DNA of 64,000 nt. Source: Halostagnicola larsenii XH-48. Its GTDB lineage: Archaea > Halobacteriota > Halobacteria > Halobacteriales > Natrialbaceae. The DNA lies in the NCBI RefSeq assembly GCF_000517625.1, contig NZ_CP007055.1:124001-188000 (forward strand), in the 5' to 3' direction. The notes under the pieces are model-generated. The model was not told the DNA's origin. It made no database searches and saw only the letters and a list, made by a program, of their open reading frames with translations. Below are positions 8,332-16,684 of the stretch, piece after piece. Position 1 is the stretch's first letter; every line of letters begins with the position of its first letter. A program made the translations under genes and the position numbers.

Positions 8332-8808
8332 ATGGATCTGAACGCACTTTCACTCGAGCGAGCGGAATCGTCGAACGATCGCGCAGTAAGTCCCGTCATC
8401 GGCATCGTCCTCATGGTCGGGATCACCGTGATCATGGCTGCTATTATCGGGGGACTCGTCATGGGCATGATCCCCGACCAGACGTCACAGCCGACGGTTA
8501 ACCTCGAGTTTCAAGAACACAACGAGACGGTGACAATCGCCCACGGTGGTGGTGACGACTTCGATGCCGCGGGGGTGACGATCACCGGCAGCGGGATGAC
8601 CGAGGAACTGTCCGCGACGGCGGACGACGACAGCGGCGGCATCGAGAGCAATTCGTGGGATAATTCGACCTCGACCGGCGATTCGATTACGCTCGCCGAG
8701 GATTCGGACGGTGGTCTCGATGCGGACGGCGGCGAGATTCAGGTCGTCTGGAACGCCAACGACCGGAGCACGATCCTGGATCGGTTCGAATATAGCGGGA
8801 CAGACTGA
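8332..8808 (+). CDS. Type IV pilin-like protein (archaeal PilA class)
   Basis: The 158-residue protein has the haloarchaeal pilin signature near its N-terminus: a polar head, then DRAVSPVIGIVLMVGITV (residues 16-33), then a hydrophobic helix to about residue 45. The prepilin peptidase PibD cleaves just before the hydrophobic helix, which then packs into the pilus core. The remainder is acidic and Ser/Thr-rich and probably forms the exposed head. No PilB/PilC assembly genes are adjacent, which is normal, as haloarchaea scatter many pilin genes. The start at 8332 was chosen so that the short polar leader precedes the cleavage motif; upstream in-frame sequence includes the tRNA. Confidence 0.85.
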   Translation: MDLNALSLERAESSNDRAVSPVIGIVLMVGITVIMAAIIGGLVMGMIPDQTSQPTVNLEFQEHNETVTIAHGGGDDFDAAGVTITGSGMTEELSATADDDSGGIESNSWDNSTSTGDSITLAEDSDGGLDADGGEIQVVWNANDRSTILDRFEYSGTD

Positions 8809-8921
8809 CTGGCGCGGATCTCGAACGAACACCCCGAGCCGACGGTCAGCTACGGGTAGGTTGCTCGAGGTGATGCTCTCCACTCGATTTTATTAGGATA
8901 CTCGTAGCCAGATCCAGTGCA

Positions 8922-9695
8922 ATGTCATCAATGCTCACAGACCGCGTTGCGGTAATCACCGGCGCCTCGAGTGGAAACGGGCGAGCGATGGCCCGGCGGT
9001 TCGCGACCGAGGGGGCCGATATCGTAATCGCCGATATTCAGGAAGAACCGCGGGAGGGCGGCGAACCCACCCACGAACTGATCGACTCCGAAACGGACGC
9101 CAGTGCGACCTACGTCGAGTGCGATGTCACGAGTCGATCGGAACTCGAGGACGCCGTCGACGCCGCCGAGGAGTACGGCGGGGTGGATGTGATGGTGAAC
9201 AACGCAGGGATTTTCCACGAGGACGAGTTCCTCGAGGTCGACGAGGAAACCTACGATCGGATGATGGACATCAACGTCAAGGGGACCTTCTTCGGGGCGC
9301 AGGCCGCGGCCAAACGGATGGTCGACGCCGACGGCGGCTCGATCATCAACCTCTCGTCGGTCGCGGGACTCGAGGGGTCGGCCGATTACATCACCTACTG
9401 TGGGACCAAGGGGGCGATTCGACTGTTGACCTACGCGATGGCGTCGAATCTCGGCCCGGACGGCATCCGCGTGAACGCGATTCATCCCGGACTGATCGAG
9501 ACGACGATGACGACGGAGGACGTCGAGATCATGGGGACCGACGCCGAGGAGGGATTCGTTCAGGCGATTCCCTCGAGGCGTGCGGGCCAGCCCGAAGACG
9601 TCGCCGACGCCGCGTTGTACCTCGCGAGCGACCTGTCGGATTACGTCACCGGCGAGTCACTGATCGTCGATGGCGGGATGACGAACACGCAGTAA
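8922..9695 (+). CDS. Short-chain dehydrogenase/reductase (SDR), glucose dehydrogenase/FabG-like
   Basis: This 257-residue classical SDR has the coenzyme motif TGASSGNG (residues 13-20), the structural NNAG, the catalytic Ser in INLSSVAG, the YCGTKG active site (YxxxK) and the PG motif HPGLIETTM. SDRs of this type oxidise or reduce alcohols, sugars or ketoacyl groups with NAD(P). The acidic residue after the second beta strand (IVIADIQEE) suggests NAD rather than NADP preference. The specific substrate cannot be read from sequence. An alternative start is the Met at 8931, which directly precedes the dinucleotide fold. The gene stands alone. Confidence 0.92.
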   Translation: MSSMLTDRVAVITGASSGNGRAMARRFATEGADIVIADIQEEPREGGEPTHELIDSETDASATYVECDVTSRSELEDAVDAAEEYGGVDVMVNNAGIFHEDEFLEVDEETYDRMMDINVKGTFFGAQAAAKRMVDADGGSIINLSSVAGLEGSADYITYCGTKGAIRLLTYAMASNLGPDGIRVNAIHPGLIETTMTTEDVEIMGTDAEEGFVQAIPSRRAGQPEDVADAALYLASDLSDYVTGESLIVDGGMTNTQ

Positions 9696-9837
9696 CTCGA
9701 GCGATTTGCTCGAAATCGATCGACCCAAACCTTCGATGAAGAGGGCGCAATTGACTGCCGTTCGTTTCGAAATTTACGCTTCGAACCCGTCTCCACGGCT
9801 CGCATGCTCGCCGTTCCGATCCGAGGTCTTCGCAGGC

Positions 9838-10956
9838 TCAGACCTCGCTCTCCTCGAACCCGTCCTCAAAGCGAAACGTCCCGTTGCGCTGGACGACCTC
9901 GCCGTCGACTTCGATGAACGAATCCTCGCTCATATCCACGATCATATCGACGTGGACCGCGGAATCGTTCTGTTCGTTGTCCTCGCCGACGGTGTCGTCG
10001 TAGGCTCGGCCGACCGCCATGTGGACGGTGTCGCCCATCTTCTCGTCGAATAGCATGTTGTAGGTGAACTGGTCGATATCGCGGTTCATCCCAATGCCCA
10101 GTTCGCCGAGGCGTCGAGCGCCGTCGTCGGTCTCGAGCACTTCGGTCAGCGTCTCTTCGTTCTTTTCGGCCGAGTGGGAGACGACCTCGCCGTCCTCGAA
10201 CTCGAGATACGCGTCCGTGATCTCTCGGCCCTGGTGGTACAGCGGCATGTCGAACAGCACCTCTCCCTCGACGCTGTCGGGGACGGGCGCGGTGAAGACT
10301 TCGCCGCCGGGTAGGTTGTTCTCGCCGTAGTCGTTGATCGTCGGATTATCCTCGACCGACATGGTCACATCGGTGGTGTCGCCGCTTACGATACGAACCT
10401 CGTCGGCGGGGTCGAGGATTTCGACCATCTGTTGTTGGTGTTCGCGAACTCCCTCCCAATCCTTGTTGACGGCGTCCCAGACGTAGTTCTCGTAGGCTTC
10501 GGTGCTCATCTCTGCGAGTTGGGCGTTCGCGGGCGCGGGATACTGGGTGAGACACCAGCGCTTCGAGAGTCGCTCCTCGAGGATCGGGCGCTGGGCCTGC
10601 CGGTAGGCGGCGCTGACCTCCGGATCGACGTCGCTCGTCTGCGTAACGTTGTCGCTGGCTCGGATCGCGATGTAGACGTCCGTGTTCTCGATGAGCGCCC
10701 GTTCGTGTTCGGGGGTTTCGAACTCGTCGTCTGCGAGGTCGGCTCCCGCGGCTTTCAGATACGCGCGACGGTTTCGGGTGCCGGTTCGTTGGCTCGTCGC
10801 GACGGGGTTCGCGCCGATGTCGCCGATCACCTCGTGCAGGGCGACGACGAGGTCTTCGGCGACGGGATGAGCGTCGATGACGACGTTGTCGCCCGCCTCC
10901 ATGTCGACGGAGTGGTTGGCGATGATTTCGGCGTGTTCGCGAATGCGTGGGTCCAT
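9838..10956 (-). CDS. Aminopeptidase, M29 family
   Basis: The 372-residue product matches the M29 (thermophilic metalloprotease, AmpS/AmpT) family in length and layout. It begins MDPRIREHAEIIANHSVDME followed by the conserved GDNVVIDAHP. The catalytic C-terminal half shows the metal-binding pattern: GEVFTAPVPDSVEGEV with its conserved Glu, then ELGIGMNRDI, then EKMGDTVHMAVGRAY with the HxAxG-type element, and NDSAVHVDMIVDM with the His-x-Asp ligands. M29 enzymes release N-terminal residues from peptides in the cytoplasm using two Co/Zn/Mg ions. The start at 10956 is chosen because upstream residues fit no M29 pattern. It is transcribed toward the SDR gene. Confidence 0.92.
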   Translation of the reverse strand: MDPRIREHAEIIANHSVDMEAGDNVVIDAHPVAEDLVVALHEVIGDIGANPVATSQRTGTRNRRAYLKAAGADLADDEFETPEHERALIENTDVYIAIRASDNVTQTSDVDPEVSAAYRQAQRPILEERLSKRWCLTQYPAPANAQLAEMSTEAYENYVWDAVNKDWEGVREHQQQMVEILDPADEVRIVSGDTTDVTMSVEDNPTINDYGENNLPGGEVFTAPVPDSVEGEVLFDMPLYHQGREITDAYLEFEDGEVVSHSAEKNEETLTEVLETDDGARRLGELGIGMNRDIDQFTYNMLFDEKMGDTVHMAVGRAYDDTVGEDNEQNDSAVHVDMIVDMSEDSFIEVDGEVVQRNGTFRFEDGFEESEV

Positions 10957-11077
10957 ACCCGGGTAGTCGGACCCGGCCGTGAAAAACGGTTTGTGATCCG
11001 GTTGGTTTCGGAAGCGACCACTAACGACGGTCTCGCCGCTCGCAAACCCACCGCGGCGGATCACCCCACTCGATCCG

Positions 11078-12073
11078 CTACATCGTCCATCGCTGTCCCT
11101 CGAGTTCGACCAGTTCTCGCAGGAAGGACACCGTCGCCGCGGTCAACACGAGTCCGAGCGACGTTGCGAGACCGAGCGCGAGCAGTAATCCGACCGGCCC
11201 GCCGATACTCACCAGGATCGAAAGGACGAGCGAGGCGACGGCGGCGGTCACGGCGTGCCAGACTGCGAACCAGAAGTACGCGCCGCCATCGACCGCCATC
11301 CTGTGGGATCGGCGGAATGCCTCGAGAAAGCGGGCGTCGTCGACGACGAACAGGAACGGGACGGCGTAGAAGAGATACGCGAGCACGATCATTACGGGGA
11401 ACGCCAGGAGTACCAGAGGCGGTGCGACGAGCAGAACCGGGGCCAGTACCGCGAACACACCGATGATGAGGAGGTTATAGAGGACGAGTCGCGGCGCGTA
11501 CCGCAGAACGCAGGCGACGGGTTCGATCCGTTCGTGCTCGAGTCGCCTGTCGAGTCCGCCGACGTAGATCGCCTCGAGCACGGCGATCACGACGACGGAG
11601 ACGATCGCCCCGATGACGATGAGCGGAAGGATAGCGAGTCCGATCGACTCGAGCAAGCCAACGACGATGTCGAACGGCGTGTCGACGGTCAGATCGGTAC
11701 CGCCCGGTGTCGGTCCGCCGCCGTCGAACCCACTCGGCGGCGTCCCACCGGTTGGACTCGTCGGGTCCGTCGCGGGCGATCCATACACGCCGCCCGTGCT
11801 CGCAGGGGCGGGTTCCGGCGGGGTGGCAAGCGACCAGAGATCGAGCAAAGTCGACGGGAGGGCGAACTCGAGATTGATAGAAAATCCCCGGTTCGGCGCG
11901 AGCGTCCGTCGAACGTTAGAAACGTTCAAAAGCGCCGTCAGGAGTGGAACCAGTGCAAACACCGCCAGGTCGTCCAGTCGGTCCGTGATTCGGCCGACGT
12001 GCCACCAGAACCCGCTCGGGCTCTCGTCGGGATCGGTCGCGTATTCGTCCGGTTCGGTTGGAGTGGGGACCAT
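11078..12073 (-). CDS. Multi-pass membrane protein, haloarchaeal, unknown function
   Basis: This 331-residue protein has a polar N-terminus, a Gly/Pro/Thr-rich linker between about residues 90 and 135 (PASTGG, GGTPPSGFDGGGP), and four to five strong membrane helices afterwards. Clear ones are IGLAILPLIVIGAIVSVVV, LVLYNLLIIGVFAVLAPVLL, VMIVLAYLFYAVPFLFVVDD and two near the C-terminus. The segment DDARFLEAFRRSHRMAVDGG resembles the loop found in DUF4013-type and related haloarchaeal membrane proteins, where a conserved amphipathic helix follows VVDD. I cannot assign a function. The start codon is followed by an acidic Pro-rich head and no signal peptide is visible. Confidence 0.7.
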   Translation of the reverse strand: MVPTPTEPDEYATDPDESPSGFWWHVGRITDRLDDLAVFALVPLLTALLNVSNVRRTLAPNRGFSINLEFALPSTLLDLWSLATPPEPAPASTGGVYGSPATDPTSPTGGTPPSGFDGGGPTPGGTDLTVDTPFDIVVGLLESIGLAILPLIVIGAIVSVVVIAVLEAIYVGGLDRRLEHERIEPVACVLRYAPRLVLYNLLIIGVFAVLAPVLLVAPPLVLLAFPVMIVLAYLFYAVPFLFVVDDARFLEAFRRSHRMAVDGGAYFWFAVWHAVTAAVASLVLSILVSIGGPVGLLLALGLATSLGLVLTAATVSFLRELVELEGQRWTM

Positions 12074-12263
12074 TCAGTCTCTCGCAGACGTGACACCGAA
12101 ATGAATCTGTCGGTGAAATAACCTCACCGATATTCGCGGGTGCCGGCCGGGCCAGACCGAGTAACGAAGCCGAGTTTGGCCGAGCGACGGAACTGCGTTC
12201 GGCCGAGAGAGAAGACAGCGGTCGACCGATCGTCTGTCGCGGGGTCGAGTCCGTGACCGGCGG

Positions 12264-12398
12264 TTACCGATCGCCGTCCATCCCCTCTCGGAACTCGAGG
12301 ATGGTCCGACGAACCAGCATGTACGAGAAGAAGATCAGCGACAGCAGTATCACGACCACCACGATGATGACCGGGTCGTCGGGGAGCAGGTCCAGCAT
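12264..12398 (-). CDS. Single-helix small membrane protein
   Basis: The 44-residue product (MLDLLPDDPVIIVVVVILLS...) is one membrane helix (residues 10-30) followed by a basic and charged tail, VRRTILEFREGMDGDR. Haloarchaeal genomes often carry such a protein of about 45 residues with the same layout: a short acidic head, one Val/Ile/Leu helix, then a YxxVRRT-type boundary. The start is placed at 12398 because upstream in-frame residues are basic and unlike the family. It may be an accessory subunit or stress-related microprotein; nothing in the context decides. Confidence 0.6.
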   Translation of the reverse strand: MLDLLPDDPVIIVVVVILLSLIFFSYMLVRRTILEFREGMDGDR

Positions 12399-12515
12399 TG
12401 GCGAGCCATACACTCTGCCGGCGCAAAATCGTTTCGACCTCAAGCGACCCATCACTGTAGTGACCGATTTCCCGATCAGCTTGAGAAGCGATTCCCCTCT
12501 CGAAGGCGGTTTTGC

Positions 12516-12539
12516 TAGCTAAAACTCGGATTTTAGCTA
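12516..12539. repeat. Perfect inverted repeat, 9-bp arms
   Basis: TAGCTAAAA (12516-12524) and TTTTAGCTA (12531-12539) are exact reverse complements separated by six bases (CTCGGA). The element could be a hairpin in RNA, with a T-run on either strand as in a bidirectional terminator, a protein-binding operator, or an end of a mobile element. It lies in the gene-free interval before the phosphodiesterase gene. Confidence 0.6.
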
Positions 12540-12540
12540 A

Positions 12541-12836
12541 CCGCGGGTATTTCTCTGTGGGGGGTGTAGCCAGTGATGTCCCGGTCTCCCGCCCTCCATC
12601 GCCTACTGACATTCCCGAGACCGGGGCGCTGCCCGCTGGTCCCGCCCTCAGCCGGTCCACGACCGGCTCACACCATTCGTCAGGCAGGCTCGAGTCCGCT
12701 CGGGCTTGCTGACCTGTCCCACCGCGGTGCCTGTCCAACTGCCGTCTACCCGCTCCTCTCGTCCGCGCAGTGGTCCCCGCTGGCGCAGTCGATTTGTCGA
12801 TAGTACCCCAATAGCAGCCGATCCCTTGTTGCTTGG
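12541..12836. other. Gene-free interval rich in stable hairpins
   Basis: About 300 bp without a convincing reading frame. Several GC-rich inverted repeats can be seen: GCCGGTC/GACCGGC (12651-12667), a long imperfect stem between gtcaggcaggctcgag and ctcgggcttgctgac (12679-12713), and GGTCTC/GAGACC pairing across about 30 nt (12583-12626). On the minus strand the 3' part reads ccacagagaaatacccg, vaguely like the conserved 3' box of RNase P RNA, but the 5' box GAGGAAAGTCC is missing. It may be a structured RNA or the decayed end of a transposon. Confidence 0.35.
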
Positions 12837-13346
12837 TTACAACTGGCCGCCGAAGGTCTCGAGGACGGTGCCGTCGGTCGCGAGTAGCCGTCCCTCGAAC
12901 GCGTCGGACTCGACTTCTATCGTCGCAAAGCCGGGCGTGTTTCCGCGCGGATCGGCGTGGCTGCCGGGATTGAGCAGCAGTACGTCGTCCGTCTCGACGA
13001 CAGTCGGCTGGTGGGTGTGTCCTGAGACGACGATCTCCGCGTCTCGCGATCGACCGAACATCGCCAGCCCCGTTTCGCCACCGTCCCGCCGGTGGGTCAT
13101 GGCGATGCGGAGGCCGTCGTGCTCGACGGTTCGTGCCGTCGGAAGCCGATCCCGGACCGCGACCGAATCGGCGTTGCCGTGAACCGCGTAGAGCCGATCG
13201 CACTCGGACTGGAACGCCTCGAGCGCCGTTGTACTCGTAAAATCGCCGACGTGGAGGACCGCCGACGCGTCTCGAACCGCCTCGAGCGGTGCGCCCTCGA
13301 GTTGGTGGCCGCCGGTGCTGTGCGTATCGGAGCAAATCGCGATCAT
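12837..13346 (-). CDS. YfcE/MJ0936-type metallophosphodiesterase
   Basis: The 169-residue protein is a minimal calcineurin-like phosphoesterase. Metal-binding motifs are in order: D-x-H in CSDTHS (residues 5-10), GDF near residue 34, the GNAD motif in VHGNADS (the usual GNHD/GNCD), H in AMTHRR, and the final GHTHQP. This is the signature of the YfcE/MJ0936 family, which hydrolyses phosphodiesters with two Mn/Ni ions in the cytoplasm; natural substrates are mostly unknown. The length fits the family. It is the only gene in its transcription unit, with the structured gene-free interval downstream. Confidence 0.93.
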   Translation of the reverse strand: MIAICSDTHSTGGHQLEGAPLEAVRDASAVLHVGDFTSTTALEAFQSECDRLYAVHGNADSVAVRDRLPTARTVEHDGLRIAMTHRRDGGETGLAMFGRSRDAEIVVSGHTHQPTVVETDDVLLLNPGSHADPRGNTPGFATIEVESDAFEGRLLATDGTVLETFGGQL

Positions 13347-13409
13347 GGGGTCGCTACCGCGTCGGGCCCGACGAACTTTTCGTTTGTCCGGCAGCAGGCT
13401 CGCGTCTTC

Positions 13410-13922
13410 TCACTCGATTTGACCGATCAACTCTTCGTCGTCTGCTGCGTGGAGCGCGACGACCGTTTCGCTCACCGGCGGTTCCGTCAGGATTGCGGTG
13501 ACGGTCGTCCGCTCGAGGTCGACCGCCGAGGGGACCTGCTCGTATCCCGTCTGTGTCTGGACGCCGACCGCGACGTCCGTCGGGCTCGCTCCCGGCGGAA
13601 GCGCCGCGGGATCGTACGCGAGCGTGAGTTGAATCGCCTCGAGTCCCTCGATTCCCTCGAATCCGACGAGTTCGACCGGCTTGGTGAGTGCATCGTCGGG
13701 TGCCGTCCGATCGCTCTCGCTCACGTGAACCGAATCGGGAATCCGATCGGCGACGATCGCAGCGTGTGCGCGCTTTCGAATCGCACCTTCGTCTCGTTCT
13801 CTGCGGTCCCCTTCGTCGGTTTCGTCCTCGCGTGTGTTCGAGGCGAGCACGCGCGAGGATTCGTCCTGATACTCGAGCGTGATCTCGTGCACGTCGGTCG
13901 GATCGTATCCGGGGATTGCCAT
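13410..13922 (-). CDS. Hypothetical haloarchaeal protein
   Basis: This 170-residue soluble, acidic protein is not one I recognise. It starts MAIPGYDPTDVHEITLEYQD, has a charged Glu/Arg-rich loop around residues 30-48, and then two regular stretches that look like alternating beta strands (KPVELVGFEGIEGLEAIQLT, TDVAVGVQTQTGYEQVPSAV). The ending ALHAADDEELIGQIE is acidic. There is no signal peptide or membrane helix. It is divergent from the adjacent XPD-like helicase gene, with about 95 bp between the starts, so the two could share an upstream region. Confidence 0.6.
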   Translation of the reverse strand: MAIPGYDPTDVHEITLEYQDESSRVLASNTREDETDEGDRRERDEGAIRKRAHAAIVADRIPDSVHVSESDRTAPDDALTKPVELVGFEGIEGLEAIQLTLAYDPAALPPGASPTDVAVGVQTQTGYEQVPSAVDLERTTVTAILTEPPVSETVVALHAADDEELIGQIE

Positions 13923-13985
13923 CGATTTCCCTCAGCGTGGGGAGGTAGTATGGTTGGTGCGTGCGTACGCCGGGTCGAGACGAAT

Positions 13986-13994
13986 CCTTTTATC
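13986..13994 (+). promoter_or_regulatory. TATA box of the XPD-like helicase gene
   Basis: The sequence ccttttatc lies about 26 bp before the expected transcription start near 14016. That places the start only about two bases before a GTG codon at 14018, so a leaderless mRNA starting at GTG is the most economical reading and decides the start codon. Confidence 0.5.
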
Positions 13995-14017
13995 GCGGGA
14001 GGAACGTATCACTCATC

Positions 14018-16192
14018 GTGGCCGAGACTGACGGGTACATGCGCTTTTTCCCCTACGAAGAGCCGTACGAAAACCAGCGGGAAGCGATGGAGCGGATGTA
14101 CAACTCGCTGGTTCGCGGCCAGAACGTGCTCTTCGAGGGAGCCTGCGGAACGGGAAAGACGCTGTCGTCGCTCGTGCCGGCCCTCGAGGTCGCCCGCGAG
14201 CAGGACAAGACGGTCGTCATCACGACGAACGTCCACCAGCAGATGCGCCAGTTCGTCGCCGAGGCGCGAGCGATCGCCGCCGAGGAGTCGATTCGGACGA
14301 TCGTTTTCAAAGGCAAAGCCTCGATGTGTCACATCGACGTCGGCTACGAAGAGTGCCAGGCGTTGCGTGACAACACCCGCTCGCTCGTCGAAACCGAACG
14401 CGACCACGACCAACTCGAGCAACGCCAGCGCGAACTCTTAGCAGAGAGCCGGGAGGGCGACTCGAGCGCAGCGGAGGCCCGAAGCGCGGTGATGGACGAA
14501 CTCGAGGAACTCGAGGAGGATCTCGAAGACCTCGACGAGCAGAACGTCTGTGAGTACTACCACAACAACCTCACCCAGAACACCGACGAGTTCTTCGGCT
14601 GGCTCTTCGAGGACGTGCGGACGCCCGATCAGATCTACGAGTACGCCGACGAGCGGAACCTCTGCGGGTACGAACTCCTCAAAGAGGGGATCGAGGGCGT
14701 CGATCTGGTCGTCTGTAACTATCACCACCTGCTGGATTCGGGCATTCGAGAGCAGTTCTTCCGGTGGCTCGGACGCGATCCGTCGGACGTGATCGCCGTT
14801 TTCGACGAGGCGCACAACGTCGAGGACGCCGCCCGCGAGCACGCGACGCGAACCTGCACGGAACGGACTTTCGAATCCGCGCTCGACGAACTCGCGGATA
14901 CCGACGATCCGCTGGCAGAACCCGCACGGAACGTCATCAGCGCGTTCGCAACCGCCCTCGTCGACACCTACGAGGACTCGTTCGGATTCGGTCGACGCGA
15001 GCAGATCGGCGAGAACTGGGAGGACGTGCCGATCAGCAACGACGAGGGCCGAGACGATCTAGCGATCGCCTTCCTGCAGCGATACTCCGGCCAGGGCATC
15101 GACACGGATCTCGAGGCCGCGTTGAAACTCGGCAAACGACTCGACGAGCAGTACGAGGAGGAGTATCGGGAGGGCGAGACGGCGACCAGAACGGAGTGTC
15201 AGACGTTACAGGCCGCATCGTTCGTCAGCGCGTGGATGGACGAGGGGACGAACCAGGGACTGTACCCGGTCGTCTCGGTCCGTCGGGATGCGGGAACCGG
15301 CGAGGTCTACGGCCGCGCCGAACTGTACAGCTGTCTCCCGCGAGAAGTGACGGGCGAACTGTTCGAGGAGGTCCACTCGACGGTGTTGATGAGCGCGACG
15401 CTCCAGCCCTTCGATGTCACGGAGAACGTCCTCGGTCTCGCCGAACCGGTGACCATGGCCTACGGCCTCCAGTTCCCCGCGGAGAATCGCCGAACGTACG
15501 CCGTCGAAACGCCGCCGCTGTTCTCGTCGGACCGAGACGATCTCGAGGTTCAGACGGCCGTCACCGACGCGATCGCCGACGCGGTTCGGCTCACCCCCGG
15601 AAACACGCTCGCGTTCTTCCCCAACTACGCCGAGGCGACGCGGTACGCCGACCGACTCGAGAGGCGGTCCCCCGCCGCGTCGGTCTACAGCGACGAACCG
15701 GGCGTATCCGTCGAAGACCTGCGCCGGAAGTTCGTCGCGGACGACGACGCTGTGCTCTGTACCTCGCTGTGGGGAACGCTCGCGGAAGGCGTGAGCTTCG
15801 ACGGCGACGACGCCACGACGGTCCTCGTCGTCGGCGTGCCGTACCCGCACCTCGACGACCGCGCCGAGGCGGTACAGGAGGCCTACGACGCGGCCTTCGA
15901 CGGCACCGACACGGGCTGGCGCTACGCCGTCGAAATCCCGACCGTCAGAAAGACCAGACAGGCGCTCGGTCGGGTGATTCGCTCGCCCGAAGACGTCGGC
16001 GTCCGGGCCGTCCTCGACCGCCGGTACTCCTCTCGAGCGAAGTCGGATCTCGGCAAGTACAGCGTCAACAGTACGTTTCCGATAGAGGAACGCGAGGAAC
16101 TGATCGATATCGATCCCGAGAAACTCAAGTTCGCGATGTTGAACTTCTACGCGGATCACGATCGGTACGACGGTGACCCGCCCGAGCCGTAA
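14018..16192 (+). CDS. XPD/Rad3-like superfamily 2 DNA helicase with Fe-S cysteines
   Basis: The 724-residue protein unwinds DNA 5' to 3' using ATP, as expected for XPD/DinG-type helicases. Motifs are Walker A GACGTGKT (41-48), DEAH in VFDEAHNVED (263-266), a late TSLWGTLAEGVSFDG, and motif VI in RQALGRVIRSPED. Four cysteines lie between motifs I and II at about C104, C113, C178 and C216, matching the 4Fe-4S ligands that define XPD. The region between them is an unusually long acidic insertion (residues 120-175). Start: GTG at 14018 fits the TATA box; ATG at 14039 is the alternative, losing seven residues. Likely roles are nucleotide excision repair or general DNA processing. Confidence 0.93.
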   Translation: MAETDGYMRFFPYEEPYENQREAMERMYNSLVRGQNVLFEGACGTGKTLSSLVPALEVAREQDKTVVITTNVHQQMRQFVAEARAIAAEESIRTIVFKGKASMCHIDVGYEECQALRDNTRSLVETERDHDQLEQRQRELLAESREGDSSAAEARSAVMDELEELEEDLEDLDEQNVCEYYHNNLTQNTDEFFGWLFEDVRTPDQIYEYADERNLCGYELLKEGIEGVDLVVCNYHHLLDSGIREQFFRWLGRDPSDVIAVFDEAHNVEDAAREHATRTCTERTFESALDELADTDDPLAEPARNVISAFATALVDTYEDSFGFGRREQIGENWEDVPISNDEGRDDLAIAFLQRYSGQGIDTDLEAALKLGKRLDEQYEEEYREGETATRTECQTLQAASFVSAWMDEGTNQGLYPVVSVRRDAGTGEVYGRAELYSCLPREVTGELFEEVHSTVLMSATLQPFDVTENVLGLAEPVTMAYGLQFPAENRRTYAVETPPLFSSDRDDLEVQTAVTDAIADAVRLTPGNTLAFFPNYAEATRYADRLERRSPAASVYSDEPGVSVEDLRRKFVADDDAVLCTSLWGTLAEGVSFDGDDATTVLVVGVPYPHLDDRAEAVQEAYDAAFDGTDTGWRYAVEIPTVRKTRQALGRVIRSPEDVGVRAVLDRRYSSRAKSDLGKYSVNSTFPIEEREELIDIDPEKLKFAMLNFYADHDRYDGDPPEP

Positions 16193-16228
16193 CCCACTGG
16201 TAGTGGAGTTCCTGCAGAACGGAGTGAA

Positions 16229-16597
16229 CTACCACTCGATAGCCACGTCGGCGGTCCCGCTCATGACGACCGCATAGTGCGTCCCGCCGTTCTCGACGGT
16301 CACGTCGAACGTCTCTTCGTCTTCGACGCTCCACGTTTCGATGGGGCCTTCGTCCTCGTGTTGGATCTGAAACCCGATCGAATCCCGTTCGACGTCCGGG
16401 TCTTCGTCCGAATCCTCGCCGGTCTCTGCGATTTCCTGTACCTCGACGGTCGCGGTCAGTTCGGTCCCCTCCTCGGCCTCGAACTCGGCTCGCGTCTCGT
16501 CGTCTAACGTGGCATCGACGCCGCTACCGCCCAGAACTCCTCCGCAGCCGGCAAGCGGAGTGATCGCCGCAATCGCCAGAAACGCTCGTCTGTGCAT
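16229..16597 (-). CDS. Small Tat lipoprotein, unknown function
   Basis: The 122-residue product begins MHRRAFLAIAAITPLAGCGG: a twin-arginine motif RRAFL, a short hydrophobic stretch and the lipobox LAGC at about residues 15-18. The mature domain is small, acidic and apparently all-beta (TELTATVEVQEIAE, TWSVEDEETFDVTVENGG), like the many beta-sandwich haloarchaeal lipoproteins. The C-terminus ends GTADVAIEW. The start at 16597 is selected because the signal peptide begins there. It is convergent with the helicase gene, which ends 37 bp away. Confidence 0.75.
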   Translation of the reverse strand: MHRRAFLAIAAITPLAGCGGVLGGSGVDATLDDETRAEFEAEEGTELTATVEVQEIAETGEDSDEDPDVERDSIGFQIQHEDEGPIETWSVEDEETFDVTVENGGTHYAVVMSGTADVAIEW

Positions 16598-16684
16598 ACC
16601 GGTTGGTTCTGACACCGACGTGTAATAATTTCTGGCTGTGTTACTGACCAATCATCTGTTTGAATTGTCACACAGGAGGGGAAC

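Noticed and set aside
12541-12836. RNase P RNA or SRP 7S RNA gene on the minus strand
   Set aside because: The 3' stretch ccacagagaaatacccg resembles an RNase P conserved box, but the 5' box GAGGAAAGTCC and the SRP GGAAG/AGCAG loop are absent, so neither RNA is called.
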